40,068 nt of DNA from an uncultured Lachnospiraceae bacterium (GTDB lineage: Bacteria > Bacillota > Clostridia > Lachnospirales > Lachnospiraceae): the NCBI GenBank assembly GCA_937965795.1, contig CALCMD010000123.1, positions 1 through 40,068 on the forward strand, written 5' to 3'. Position 1 is the first letter of the stretch; every line of letters begins with the position of its first letter. A program made the position numbers and the translations under genes. Below, piece by piece: positions 17,299 to 25,300 of the stretch. The notes under the pieces were generated by a model that was not told the origin of the DNA, ran no database searches, and was given only the letters and a program-made list of their open reading frames with translations.

Positions 17299-17327
17299 CA
17301 GCCATGCAGAGTATTTCCGCATGGCTG
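17299..17327. promoter_or_regulatory. Intercistronic stem-loop between nagB and nagA
   Basis: CAGCCATGC (17299-17307) and GCATGGCTG (17319-17327) make a perfect 9-bp stem. In the transcript it follows a U-run instead of preceding one, so it is a poor terminator. RNA stability or processing, or partial attenuation between nagB and nagA, is more likely. Confidence 0.5.
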
Positions 17328-17341
17328 AAAAAAATTCCATA

Positions 17342-18070
17342 TTACGCTAATTTGGAAGCTGCCGCTTCGTCTGCCACGATGGTAACATCCGGATGAAGCT
17401 GGAGAATAGAAGCCGGTACCTGTGGGGTAATCGGGCCTTCTACGACTTTTTTCAGAATATCTGCTTTGTCCGCGCCGCTTACGACTACGACGATCTTACG
17501 TGCCAGCATGATGTTCTGGATACCCATCGTATAAGCCTGCTTCGGCACATCGTCCACGGATGCAAAGAAACGCTTATTTGCCTCGATGGTGCTCTCTGTC
17601 AAATCCACACAGTGCGTTACAGGCGGGAAGCAGTCAGTCGGCTCGTTAAACCCGATGTGCCCGTTATGTCCCAGTCCCAGAAGCTGTAAGTCGATACCGC
17701 CTACGCTTTTGATGATTGCATTGTATGCGCTGCATGCCTTGTCAGCGTCCGGCTCCGTACCGTCCGGCACAAAGGTGCGCTCCTTCGGGATGTTTACATG
17801 GTCAAAGAAATTATGGTTCATAAAGTAACGGTAGCTCTGGTCATGATCGCCGGACAGTCCTTTGTACTCATCCAGATTTACGCTTGTCGCGTTGGAGAAA
17901 TCCAGGTCGCCGTTGTTATAACGGGCGATCAGCTCCTTGTAAGTGCCGATCGGTGAAGAACCGGTTGCCAGTCCCAAAACACAGTTTGGCTTCATCGTAA
18001 CCTGCGCCCCGATGATGTTTGCCGCTTTTCTGCTCATGTCCTCATAATCTCTTGTTTTTAAAACCTTCAT
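17342..18070 (-). CDS. nagB: Glucosamine-6-phosphate deaminase
   Basis: The 242-residue enzyme converts glucosamine-6-phosphate to fructose-6-phosphate and ammonia, feeding amino sugars into glycolysis. Motifs are LGLATGSSPIGTYKEL, VNLDEYKGLSGDHDQSY, LLGLGHNGHIGFNEP and the C-terminal VVVSGADKADIL. The ATG at 18070 is fixed by AAGGAGAGG and the usual MKVL start; a longer in-frame start at 18151 would overlap the upstream gene and has no support. It lies 19 bp after the CBM9-like gene and 75 bp before nagA. It belongs to the short NagB group typical of Firmicutes. Confidence 0.97.
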   Translation of the reverse strand: MKVLKTRDYEDMSRKAANIIGAQVTMKPNCVLGLATGSSPIGTYKELIARYNNGDLDFSNATSVNLDEYKGLSGDHDQSYRYFMNHNFFDHVNIPKERTFVPDGTEPDADKACSAYNAIIKSVGGIDLQLLGLGHNGHIGFNEPTDCFPPVTHCVDLTESTIEANKRFFASVDDVPKQAYTMGIQNIMLARKIVVVVSGADKADILKKVVEGPITPQVPASILQLHPDVTIVADEAAASKLA

Positions 18071-18089
18071 ACTAATCCTCTCCTTTTCT

Positions 18090-18695
18090 TTATTCAATGA
18101 TTCCTTTTGCAAAGAACTTTGGCAAATGAAAATTTGGCGTTTCATTTTCAATTACCGTATAGCTGCCAAAATGAGTCAGCCCTTCACTCTCTTTGATCTT
18201 GTAAAAGTTGCAGGCAATGGTATCGCCGGATTTAAAATCATTCCTGCCGTAAACGAAATCAATCAGCTCCAGCGGTATGGTGATCTCCAGCGTCCAGTGA
18301 TCCTCATATACCGTCCCTGTACAGTTACACGCTTCATGAAGAGCCGGTGGAAACGGCTTTCTTCCCTTTCTGCCATTTCCGAAGTTCGCATGAAGCGCGC
18401 CGTAGGAATTGGCTTCAAAGTTTAAGTACATATCCGGAAATTCCTCCGGATAAAACTGGAAAAACGCCTCCATCGTGCTGTCGAGGTGTACCGGATCATT
18501 CGGCTGCGTGTAGGTACGCACCGGATCTTTTTCCTGACAGGTCATTTTTACATAAAAACCTGTTCCCGGAAGAAAAGCAAGCGCCCCGGAGGTTTTCGGA
18601 CGGTAATCGCCGCCCCAGTTGTACTTGTCCACCTGAAACTGCGGGCAGGAGTCGATTTCTGTCTTCGCATAAATCGTTTTGATTTGGTATTTCAT
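18090..18695 (-). CDS. CBM9-like carbohydrate-binding protein, cytoplasmic
   Basis: The 201-residue protein resembles the family-9-like carbohydrate-binding domain found alone in Firmicutes. Features are WGGDYRPKTSGALAFLPGTGFYVKM, the acidic PNDPVHLDSTMEAFFQF, YLNFEANSYGALHA, and an HWTLEITIPLELI strand. There is no signal peptide, although CBM9 modules are normally extracellular. GGAGGG precedes the ATG at 18695; the upstream in-frame ATG at 18755 overlaps the promoter. It is the first gene of the nagB-nagA operon, suggesting that it binds or handles an amino sugar or its phosphate, or has become an enzyme. The function is unknown and no catalytic residues can be named. Confidence 0.75.
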   Translation of the reverse strand: MKYQIKTIYAKTEIDSCPQFQVDKYNWGGDYRPKTSGALAFLPGTGFYVKMTCQEKDPVRTYTQPNDPVHLDSTMEAFFQFYPEEFPDMYLNFEANSYGALHANFGNGRKGRKPFPPALHEACNCTGTVYEDHWTLEITIPLELIDFVYGRNDFKSGDTIACNFYKIKESEGLTHFGSYTVIENETPNFHLPKFFAKGIIE

Positions 18696-18726
18696 GGTTC
18701 CCTCCAAACTCCATTTTGATAAAATA

Positions 18727-18755
18727 AGTGTACCGCATTTGGAAAAAAAATGCAA
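18727..18755 (-). promoter_or_regulatory. Promoter of the CBM9-nagB-nagA operon
   Basis: On the minus strand TTGCAT (18750-18755), 17 bp and TACACT (18727-18732) lie 31 bp before the ATG. An inverted repeat GCATTT...AAATGC overlaps the -35 and spacer and could be a repressor site. Confidence 0.6.
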
Positions 18756-18776
18756 GACCAGCCCTGCCCTATTTCC

Positions 18777-19898
18777 CTATCTTATCGCACGGTAAGCGGC
18801 CCCGTCCGCCAGCTTCTCTTTTTTGTATTTCGCCAGCTCGCTGACTGTCACAAGCTGATAGCCTTTCTGCTTCAGCATCGGAATGATCCGCTCCACCGCC
18901 TCCACGGTCGGCAGATGGATGTCGTGCATCAGAACGATGGAGCCATCTTTGGCGTCCGTCATGACTGACGTGACCGTACTCTGCACATTTCTTGTTTTCC
19001 AGTCCAGCGTATCCACGTCCCACAGGATCAGCGGCATCCCTGCGGCGGCTCCCACTGTGGAATTGTAAGCGCCATAGGGAGGTCTGAGCAGGCTCGGTTC
19101 ATGCCCGCAGGCGCTCTTTATCACCCGGTTCGTATTCCCTATCTGTGCTGCCAGCGCCGCCCCGTCAAGCTGCGTAAGCTGTGGATGGTTCCAACTGTGA
19201 TTTCCAATCTCGCACCCCATTTGATAAGCCTTTTTCACGGTACTCTGATACCGTTCGACGCTGCTTCCCACCAGAAAGAACGTCGCTACCGCGTCATTCT
19301 CCTTCAGGCATTTCAGCAGCCGCTCCGTATAGGGGCCGGGGCCATCGTCAAAAGTCAGGGCCACCATTGGTTTCTTCGGATTGACGCGCACCTTTACCTT
19401 CGGCTGATAGACTCCTTTTTCGTTAAAGTGATACCCTTTCTCCTTAATAAAACAGTCTCCGGTCACCCGCTCACCCTTTGCGTTCAGGTAATATTTCTTT
19501 CCGCCAGCCAGGGTCAGCCATCCCTTCCGCATCCTCCCCTGTCTCCCGAAGTAATAATATTTTCCTTTGATCTTCCGCCATTCCTCCGAGGCCATCACGC
19601 CGTTTTTCTTAAAATAGTATCTGGATTTTCCAATCTTCCGCCAGCCTTTCGCCAGCCTGCCGTCCGGAGCGATATAATATTTCTTTCCCTGATACCGATA
19701 CCAGCCTTTTTCCTTATTTCCCTTTTTCTTCGGAGCCTCCTGCACCTCACCGGAAACCGCCCTCTGTCCATTCCCCTTCCCCGTGCTTTCCGTCTCCTGC
19801 ACGTTTGGTTCCTGTATGCCGGCTGCCTCTGCCTTCGCCGCACCCATTAGCAAAAAAGAACACAGAGCCGCCGCCAGTATCCTTCTTTTTAATCTCAT
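18777..19898 (-). CDS. Secreted polysaccharide deacetylase with cell-wall-binding repeats
   Basis: The 373-residue protein has a signal peptide (MRLKRRILAAALCSFLLMGAAKAEA region). A low-complexity linker and about five aromatic, choline-binding-like wall repeats follow (GWYRYQGKKYYIAPDGRLAK, GWRKIGKSRYYF, EWRKIKGKYYYF, GWLTLAGGKKYYL, and so on). The C-terminal NodB domain has all five family motifs: TFDDGPGP, HSWNHP, RPPYGAYN, DTLDW and LMHDIH. It should deacetylate peptidoglycan or another N-acetylated cell-surface glycan. The start at 19898 is set by AGGGGGAAG; the longer frame lacks support. It is the last gene of a four-gene operon starting at 22160, and lies next to the GlcNAc operon, though on a separate transcript. 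Confidence 0.92.
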   Translation of the reverse strand: MRLKRRILAAALCSFLLMGAAKAEAAGIQEPNVQETESTGKGNGQRAVSGEVQEAPKKKGNKEKGWYRYQGKKYYIAPDGRLAKGWRKIGKSRYYFKKNGVMASEEWRKIKGKYYYFGRQGRMRKGWLTLAGGKKYYLNAKGERVTGDCFIKEKGYHFNEKGVYQPKVKVRVNPKKPMVALTFDDGPGPYTERLLKCLKENDAVATFFLVGSSVERYQSTVKKAYQMGCEIGNHSWNHPQLTQLDGAALAAQIGNTNRVIKSACGHEPSLLRPPYGAYNSTVGAAAGMPLILWDVDTLDWKTRNVQSTVTSVMTDAKDGSIVLMHDIHLPTVEAVERIIPMLKQKGYQLVTVSELAKYKKEKLADGAAYRAIR

Positions 19899-19915
19899 CT
19901 TTTTCTCTTCCCCCT

Positions 19916-20599
19916 TTAAAAATGAAAAATCCCTTTGATCAGAAACCACAGAACCGGCACCGCCAGCGCCGGGAGCATGTTCAGGGATTTCGCATCCTTA
20001 ATCTTTAGAATCGACAGTCCGGAGGCCGCGATCAGGATTCCTCCCACAATGGATATTTCCGTCAAAAGCTCCTGCGTCAGAAAGGAACTTAAAAACCCGG
20101 CTCCCAGATAAATGCCGCCCTGCCAGCAAAAGAGCACCGGCGCCGCCGCCGCGATTCCGATTCCATAAGTCGAAGCCAGAACCATAGACGTCACGAAATC
20201 CAGCGTGGCATTGGTAAACAAATACGTGTGGTCTCCATGCACCGCGCTCTCGATGGGTCCCAGAATCGACAGTGTACCGATGCAGAACAGAAGAATTGCC
20301 GTAGACAGTCCCTGTCCCAGATTCGACTTTGCGAAACGGTTTGTCAGACGGTTAAATCTCCCGTCCAAATCCAGCGCCGTTCCCGTCAGGCTTCCGATGG
20401 CAAGGCTCAGAATAAAGAGTACCGGAAACGTACTTTTTCCCATATTGGATACCACGGCATTGATTCCCAGTGCCGTTGCCGCAAAACCCATGGCGTTATA
20501 AAGCGCGCTCTGGTACTCCTCTTTGATTCCCTTTCTAAGCGCGCTTCCGATCACGCTTCCCGCCAGAATCGTCCCTGTATTTACGATTGTCCCTATCAT
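19916..20599 (-). CDS. DUF554 family membrane protein (YqgA-like)
   Basis: The 227-residue protein has about seven membrane helices and the DUF554 signature: start MIGTIVNTGTILAGSVIG, then ALYNAMGFAATALGINAVV, LSILGPIESAVHGDHTYLF and STYGIGIAAAAPVLFCWQG. The family's function is unknown; a transporter-like role is usually guessed. The ATG at 20599 follows GGGGG at suitable spacing. The longer open frame upstream overlaps the histidine phosphatase gene and reads as non-protein. Gaps are 11 bp to the upstream gene and 17 bp to the deacetylase, so it is in the same operon. Confidence 0.88.
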   Translation of the reverse strand: MIGTIVNTGTILAGSVIGSALRKGIKEEYQSALYNAMGFAATALGINAVVSNMGKSTFPVLFILSLAIGSLTGTALDLDGRFNRLTNRFAKSNLGQGLSTAILLFCIGTLSILGPIESAVHGDHTYLFTNATLDFVTSMVLASTYGIGIAAAAPVLFCWQGGIYLGAGFLSSFLTQELLTEISIVGGILIAASGLSILKIKDAKSLNMLPALAVPVLWFLIKGIFHF

Positions 20600-20610
20600 C
20601 CGTATTCCCC

Positions 20611-21339
20611 CTAATGTCTTTCCTCTGCATTTCCATACGCCTCGCAGAAACGCGCTGCAAACGCCGGTTCCTCCCCTTTTGCATACAAATGGGAAATATC
20701 TCCATAGGCATTCATGCGGAAGCTGGCGATTCCCTGCCGCCTCTCCTCCGTCGTCACCGTGGTAACGCCTGTCGGGGCTGAGCAGGTATGATGCCACAGA
20801 AGCATGGGAGAAATGCAAAAAAGATGGCTCAAAAGCACACAGCCCAGCGCGAAATGGCAGAAGAAAACCAGCGTATCGTTATTCTCCTGCTCCACCCGGT
20901 AAAAATGCCCTTCTCTCCGGTAACCATGCCGGGCGAGAAACTCATCAAACTGCGTGGTAACTCTTTCATACTCTTCCTTCACATGCGCCTCCTGAAAAAC
21001 CTCGCATTCATGCCAGTGTTCATAGCTGTAAAATCTTTCATCCGCCGTCCAGTCCTGCGGCAGCCAGTCCCAGGAAACCGTTCTGCGCCCTTCCCCGTCC
21101 GGCCGGAGGATTTGCGGACGAAACTCCGCAAGCCATTCCAGTTCAACCGCCGTGCGGCTCATTTTCTTCAATGTGCAGGAGGCCGTGTCCTTCGCCCGTC
21201 CGAGCGGCGACACGTAAAACTCCTTTACATCCAGTCTGGCCATCCGCTCTGCTAAAAGCTTTGCTTCCCTCCATCCTTTCTCTGTCAGAGAGTCGATGGA
21301 ATAGTCCGGATCGCCGTGTCTTATCATCAAAAGCTTCAT
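20611..21339 (-). CDS. Histidine phosphatase (phosphoglycerate mutase-like) family protein
   Basis: The 242-residue cytoplasmic protein has the catalytic RHG at residues 7-9 (LLMIRHGDPDYSID). TEKGWREAKLLAERM and YVSPLGRAKDTAS follow, then a second catalytic His in FFCHFALGCVL. It is a phosphatase of the branch with broad, unpredictable substrates. No signal peptide is present. It sits between the mini adhesin gene (17-bp gap) and the DUF554 gene (11-bp gap) in the same operon. AAAGAGG precedes the ATG. The substrate is not deducible. Confidence 0.9.
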   Translation of the reverse strand: MKLLMIRHGDPDYSIDSLTEKGWREAKLLAERMARLDVKEFYVSPLGRAKDTASCTLKKMSRTAVELEWLAEFRPQILRPDGEGRRTVSWDWLPQDWTADERFYSYEHWHECEVFQEAHVKEEYERVTTQFDEFLARHGYRREGHFYRVEQENNDTLVFFCHFALGCVLLSHLFCISPMLLWHHTCSAPTGVTTVTTEERRQGIASFRMNAYGDISHLYAKGEEPAFAARFCEAYGNAEERH

Positions 21340-21356
21340 ACCTTTTCGTCCTCTTT

Positions 21357-22160
21357 CTATTTTATTTTTCCTTTTTTACTCATGCCTGCTTTTCTCATGC
21401 CCTTTAACAGCTTTTCTTTCTGTTTTTTCTTCATTCCCTTCGTTTGCACGACGATCTTTGCAGACGTTTTTTTCAATGCCTGTTTTCCGACTTTTCGCAG
21501 GGCTTTTCCTTTTAGCTGGAGGATTTTCAGATTCCTGCACCCGAAAAATGCCTGGGCTTCCACGGTGCGGACATTCCTTCCGAGAATCACCTTTTTCAGC
21601 TTCGTATTATTCTTCATCACGCCTTTTCCGATGGAGGTGACCTTATAGGTCTCGCCTTTGATTTTAACGACCGCAGGCACGCTCAGCTTCGCCGCTTTCT
21701 TGTTTTTCACATATACCAGCTTTGCCAGCTTCCGTTCCGCATCAAGAATCGCATACCGATCTTTTATAAGCGGTTCTACAGTACCCGGAGACGGTATCAC
21801 GACCGCATTCCCATTCAGCGCTCCCTGCGCCTTTACCAGCGCTTCCGTGAGCGCATACAGCGTCTCCAGCCCCGCATTCTCCGGCGCTCCCTGTGCCGTC
21901 TCATAAGCCTTGACAAACGCTTTCCATTCAGTATCCCTGTAATTCTTCTGGCCTGCCTGATAGACCGAAGCCGCCGCAGCCAGGGCTTTATCCAGCGCTT
22001 CTTTCGCCTCTTTCTCTTTCCTCTTCTGCTCTGCATTCCCGTCGATCGGCTCGAAAGGCGTCTCGTCCGACGCCAGAGCTATCGTCATAGATACGGACGG
22101 CGCTCCCCCGGCTATCACCACTGCCGCCAAAAGCCCGGCAGCCCATCTTTTTCCCTTCAT
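21357..22160 (-). CDS. Secreted FIVAR plus LRR-like mini adhesin (paralogue of the giant protein's C-terminus)
   Basis: The 267-residue protein has a signal peptide (MKGKRWAAGLLAAVVIAGG...). One FIVAR-like helical repeat follows (about 50-120; YQAGQKNYRDTEWKAFVKAY). The C-terminal domain has a short leucine-rich segment (LKKVILGRNVRTVEAQAFFGCRNLKILQLKGKAL) and a very Lys-rich tail ending MRKAGMSKKGKIK. Residues about 50-267 align nearly without gaps to the last ~220 residues of the 1888-residue neighbour, which ends MRKAGMSKKGKVK. The basic tail could bind anionic wall polymers; no LPXTG motif exists. AAGGAGGGG precedes ATG. It heads the operon with the phosphatase, DUF554 and deacetylase genes. 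Confidence 0.85.
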   Translation of the reverse strand: MKGKRWAAGLLAAVVIAGGAPSVSMTIALASDETPFEPIDGNAEQKRKEKEAKEALDKALAAAASVYQAGQKNYRDTEWKAFVKAYETAQGAPENAGLETLYALTEALVKAQGALNGNAVVIPSPGTVEPLIKDRYAILDAERKLAKLVYVKNKKAAKLSVPAVVKIKGETYKVTSIGKGVMKNNTKLKKVILGRNVRTVEAQAFFGCRNLKILQLKGKALRKVGKQALKKTSAKIVVQTKGMKKKQKEKLLKGMRKAGMSKKGKIK

Positions 22161-22202
22161 CTAAACCCCTCCTTGTCTTTTATCCGCAAGTACGATGTCC
22201 TC

Positions 22203-22231
22203 ATTATACCATTCTCTTTTCTCCCATGCAA
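22203..22231 (-). promoter_or_regulatory. Strong sigma-A promoter of the mini adhesin operon
   Basis: On the minus strand TTGCAT (22226-22231), 17 bp and a perfect TATAAT (22203-22208) lie 43 bp before the ATG and just after the terminator of the giant gene. Confidence 0.75.
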
Positions 22232-22265
22232 GACAGACCGGACAGCAGGAAGAGATTTTGCCTGG

Positions 22266-22306
22266 GCAAAAGAAAGCGCCCCGCGGGATTTCCCGCAGGG
22301 CGCTTT
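22266..22306 (-). terminator. Terminator of the giant adhesin gene
   Basis: On the minus strand an AAGCGCCC...GGGCGCTT stem encloses a second perfect stem (GCGGGA/TCCCGC) and is followed by TCTTTT. It separates the giant gene from the mini adhesin promoter. Confidence 0.85.
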
Positions 22307-22324
22307 CCTTATCGCTTCAGCAAA

Positions 22325-25300
22325 TTATTTCACTTTGCCTTTTTTGCTCATGCCTGCTTTTCTCATAGTCTTAAGCAGTTTTGCTTTTTCTTTCTTGTTC
22401 ATCTTCTTCGCGCTTACAACCATCTTTGCATAGGTCTTCTTAAACGCCTGTTTTCCGACTTTCTTCAACGCTTTGCCCTTCAACTGAACAGTTTTCAGTT
22501 TCGTGCATCCATAGAATGCTTTTGTCTCGATCGTCGTAACGTTCTTGCCCAGGATAACCTTTGTCAGCTTCTTGTTCTTGCTCATAACGTTCTTGCCAAC
22601 GCCAGTTACCTTGTAAGTCTCGCCTTGCAGTTTCACGGTTGCCGGAACATTCAGCTTCGTTGCCTTCTTGCTCTTTACTTTTACCAGTTTTGCCGTTTTT
22701 GCATTCGGATCAACAACTTCATAACGGGAACCGTCTGGCATCGTAATAACCTCGCCTTTCTTCGGAGGCTGTACCGCATTCTTAGCCAACGCTGCCTGTG
22801 CCTTTGTCAGCGCTGCTGCCAGTGCGTTCAGGGCTGCTGCGTCTGCATTTGCCGGAGCTGCCTTTGCTGCCTGGTAAGCGTCTGCGAATGCTTTCCATGT
22901 AGCGTCTGTGTAATCCTTCTGTCCTGCTGCGTAGATTGCATCTGCTGCTGTCAGGGCTTTGTTTACTGCTTCTTTTGCCACATCCAGATCGGTCGGGCCA
23001 ACCAGTACCAGACCTGCGATTGCGTCGTTGACAGCCTTTGTAGCTGCGGCTACCTGATCTGCGGATGCGTTGTCTCCCAGAGCCTTCGCTGCTTTCAGTG
23101 CATCGTCAAGCTTCTTCCAGCTATCTGCTGTGTACTTGTCTGCGTTTGCCACATACTTATCTTCTGCTTCTTTGATTGCATTTGTCAGAGCTTCCTTCTC
23201 TACTGCTGTAGCAGTCTTTACAACTGTATAAGTAGCGGTAGCGCTCTTTGTCTGGTCTCCCAGAGTTACGGTGAAACGAACCTGTACGGTACCTGGCTGT
23301 GTCACTTTCAGGACATTGCCTGTCAGTGTAGCGCCTGCCGGATTTCCTACCAGTGCATAAGAAACTGCCGGTGTTGCGTTTTCATGTTTGACACAGCCGT
23401 TGCTATAGGTATATTCGCCCGTACCCAGTGTTACGGTCATTTCTGTGCTTCCCTGGAGATCTAAGGTCGTACCCTCAAATCCTGTGATATCGCTCAGTGT
23501 ACACTCGCAGTTCTCTGCTGCCAGTTTCAGCGCTGCGATTGCTGCTTCCAGTTCTGTACGTGCTGTCGTATATGCAGCCGGCTCCAGAGCCGCATTGTCT
23601 GCTGCTGTGATTGCTGCATTGCGTTTTGCTGCGTATGCGTTCCAGGAATCTACGGTGTATTTCCGTTTTCCATTCTCTGTATTCTGTGTTCCGATTGCTG
23701 TAACCGCCTCGGATTCCAGATAGTTCTGGAGTGTTACTCTCGGATGTTCCTCACCCTCGAAGGTGTAGTTGATCGTCATTGCACTACCATCATCGGAAAC
23801 AGTAACGGTTGCTCCCGTAAGAACGTTTGCAGCGCTCGTTCTCAGAGTTGCCGCCGCATTCTCTCCGAAGTAATAGCCTTCTTTCGCTGTCAGTTCTACG
23901 CTGACTGCATAGTCCTCATATGGGCTGACAGTTCCTGTCGCCGGCGTCCATGTGGTAGCTGTTACTTCCATATAATCTTCCTGCTCAGCAGCAGCGCCGC
24001 TCAGTACAAAGTCACTCGTCGCATCTGCCAGCGCCGTATCAAACGCTGCCGTAACTGCTGCCGCATCCATCTCACTGGTAATGTTCAGTTCCGGAACATG
24101 CTCGCCGATATACAGGCCGATGTCCTTCATCCATCCTGAGTAATCCCATCCTGCTGCCAGCGTCTGGTTATCCTGCTTCGGTGCATAGTTGTAACCCAGG
24201 GTAAATACAGCGTCCGCACAATTCTGTAATTCTCCGGTAAGGTTTCTGTTACTTGTCTCTGCATTTCCGTCTACCCACAGGTGCAGCGCACTGCCATCAT
24301 AGTATGTTACCAGGTCATGCCACTGGCTCCAGTCATAATCTGCCGGAATGGTATAAGAAGCTTCTGCCCATTTTGCAGGAACTAATTTTGCATAGAAGTA
24401 AATTCTTGTCGTGTCGCCGCTCTTCTCCATCTGTACGCCATACTGGTCGTTCATCTTGCCTATCAGGGACTGGATACCGTTTTCGGCCGGCGCATCACTC
24501 TTAATCTTCATACGGAACAGTAATTTTGTTGTTCCCGTTACATTGAATATAGAATCCGGGTCGTTCGGGTTTGCATCTGTGATACGTCCCCTGACTGCTC
24601 CGTCCTCACCTGTTTCAAAGTTATCTCCAGGTACCAGTGTTGCTACGTTTGAAGATATGCTGGAGCTTGTCAGAGTAGCCAGACCACTCGGTACTGCCTG
24701 ACCTGCTGTCGGAGCTGCTACTGTCACATCCGGGTTCACAGGAATTTCTTCTGTCTGTCCAGGAACGTAATCTCTCAGTCCTGCTGCGGCTGTTTCCAGA
24801 GCTTCCTTTGCTGCGTTCAGCTCTGCTGAAGTAACGCCTGCCAGATCCTCTTTTTCTGCCAGCTCTTTTGCTTTATCATAAGCTGCTTTAAATTTGTTCC
24901 AGGAAGCAGTTGTATAAGCTTTTTCTCCATCTGCCGTCTGGTTATTGGAAGCTGCTTTTGCTTCGATATCCGATGTGATAGCCGCTTTCAGTTCATCCTG
25001 TGCTGCTTTTACTACTTCCGGATCTTCTTCCTCTGCCGGCTGTGCGTATACATTAAACTCAGCGCCGCTGAGATAATTATTGTTCTCATTGCCATTTGTT
25101 GCAACACCTGACTCAAGCACTTTAATTCTGACTCCGGTTACGCCCTTTTCTACTGCCGGGAATACGATTTCCTTTTCTGCGGAATCATTTGCCCAGTTTC
25201 CAGCGTCAAACGTCGTAACAGCGACCTGCTTCCAGTTCACGCCCTCTGCCGTAAATGCGGTAAGCGCTTCGGTATTCTTCGTTCCTGCTGATGCTATATC

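Noticed and set aside
22226..23464. 412-codon Cys-rich open frame on the plus strand opposite the giant gene
   Set aside because: The Cys/Leu richness mirrors the GCA-rich Ala codons of the FIVAR repeats on the other strand. It is antisense to real coding sequence and spans a terminator.
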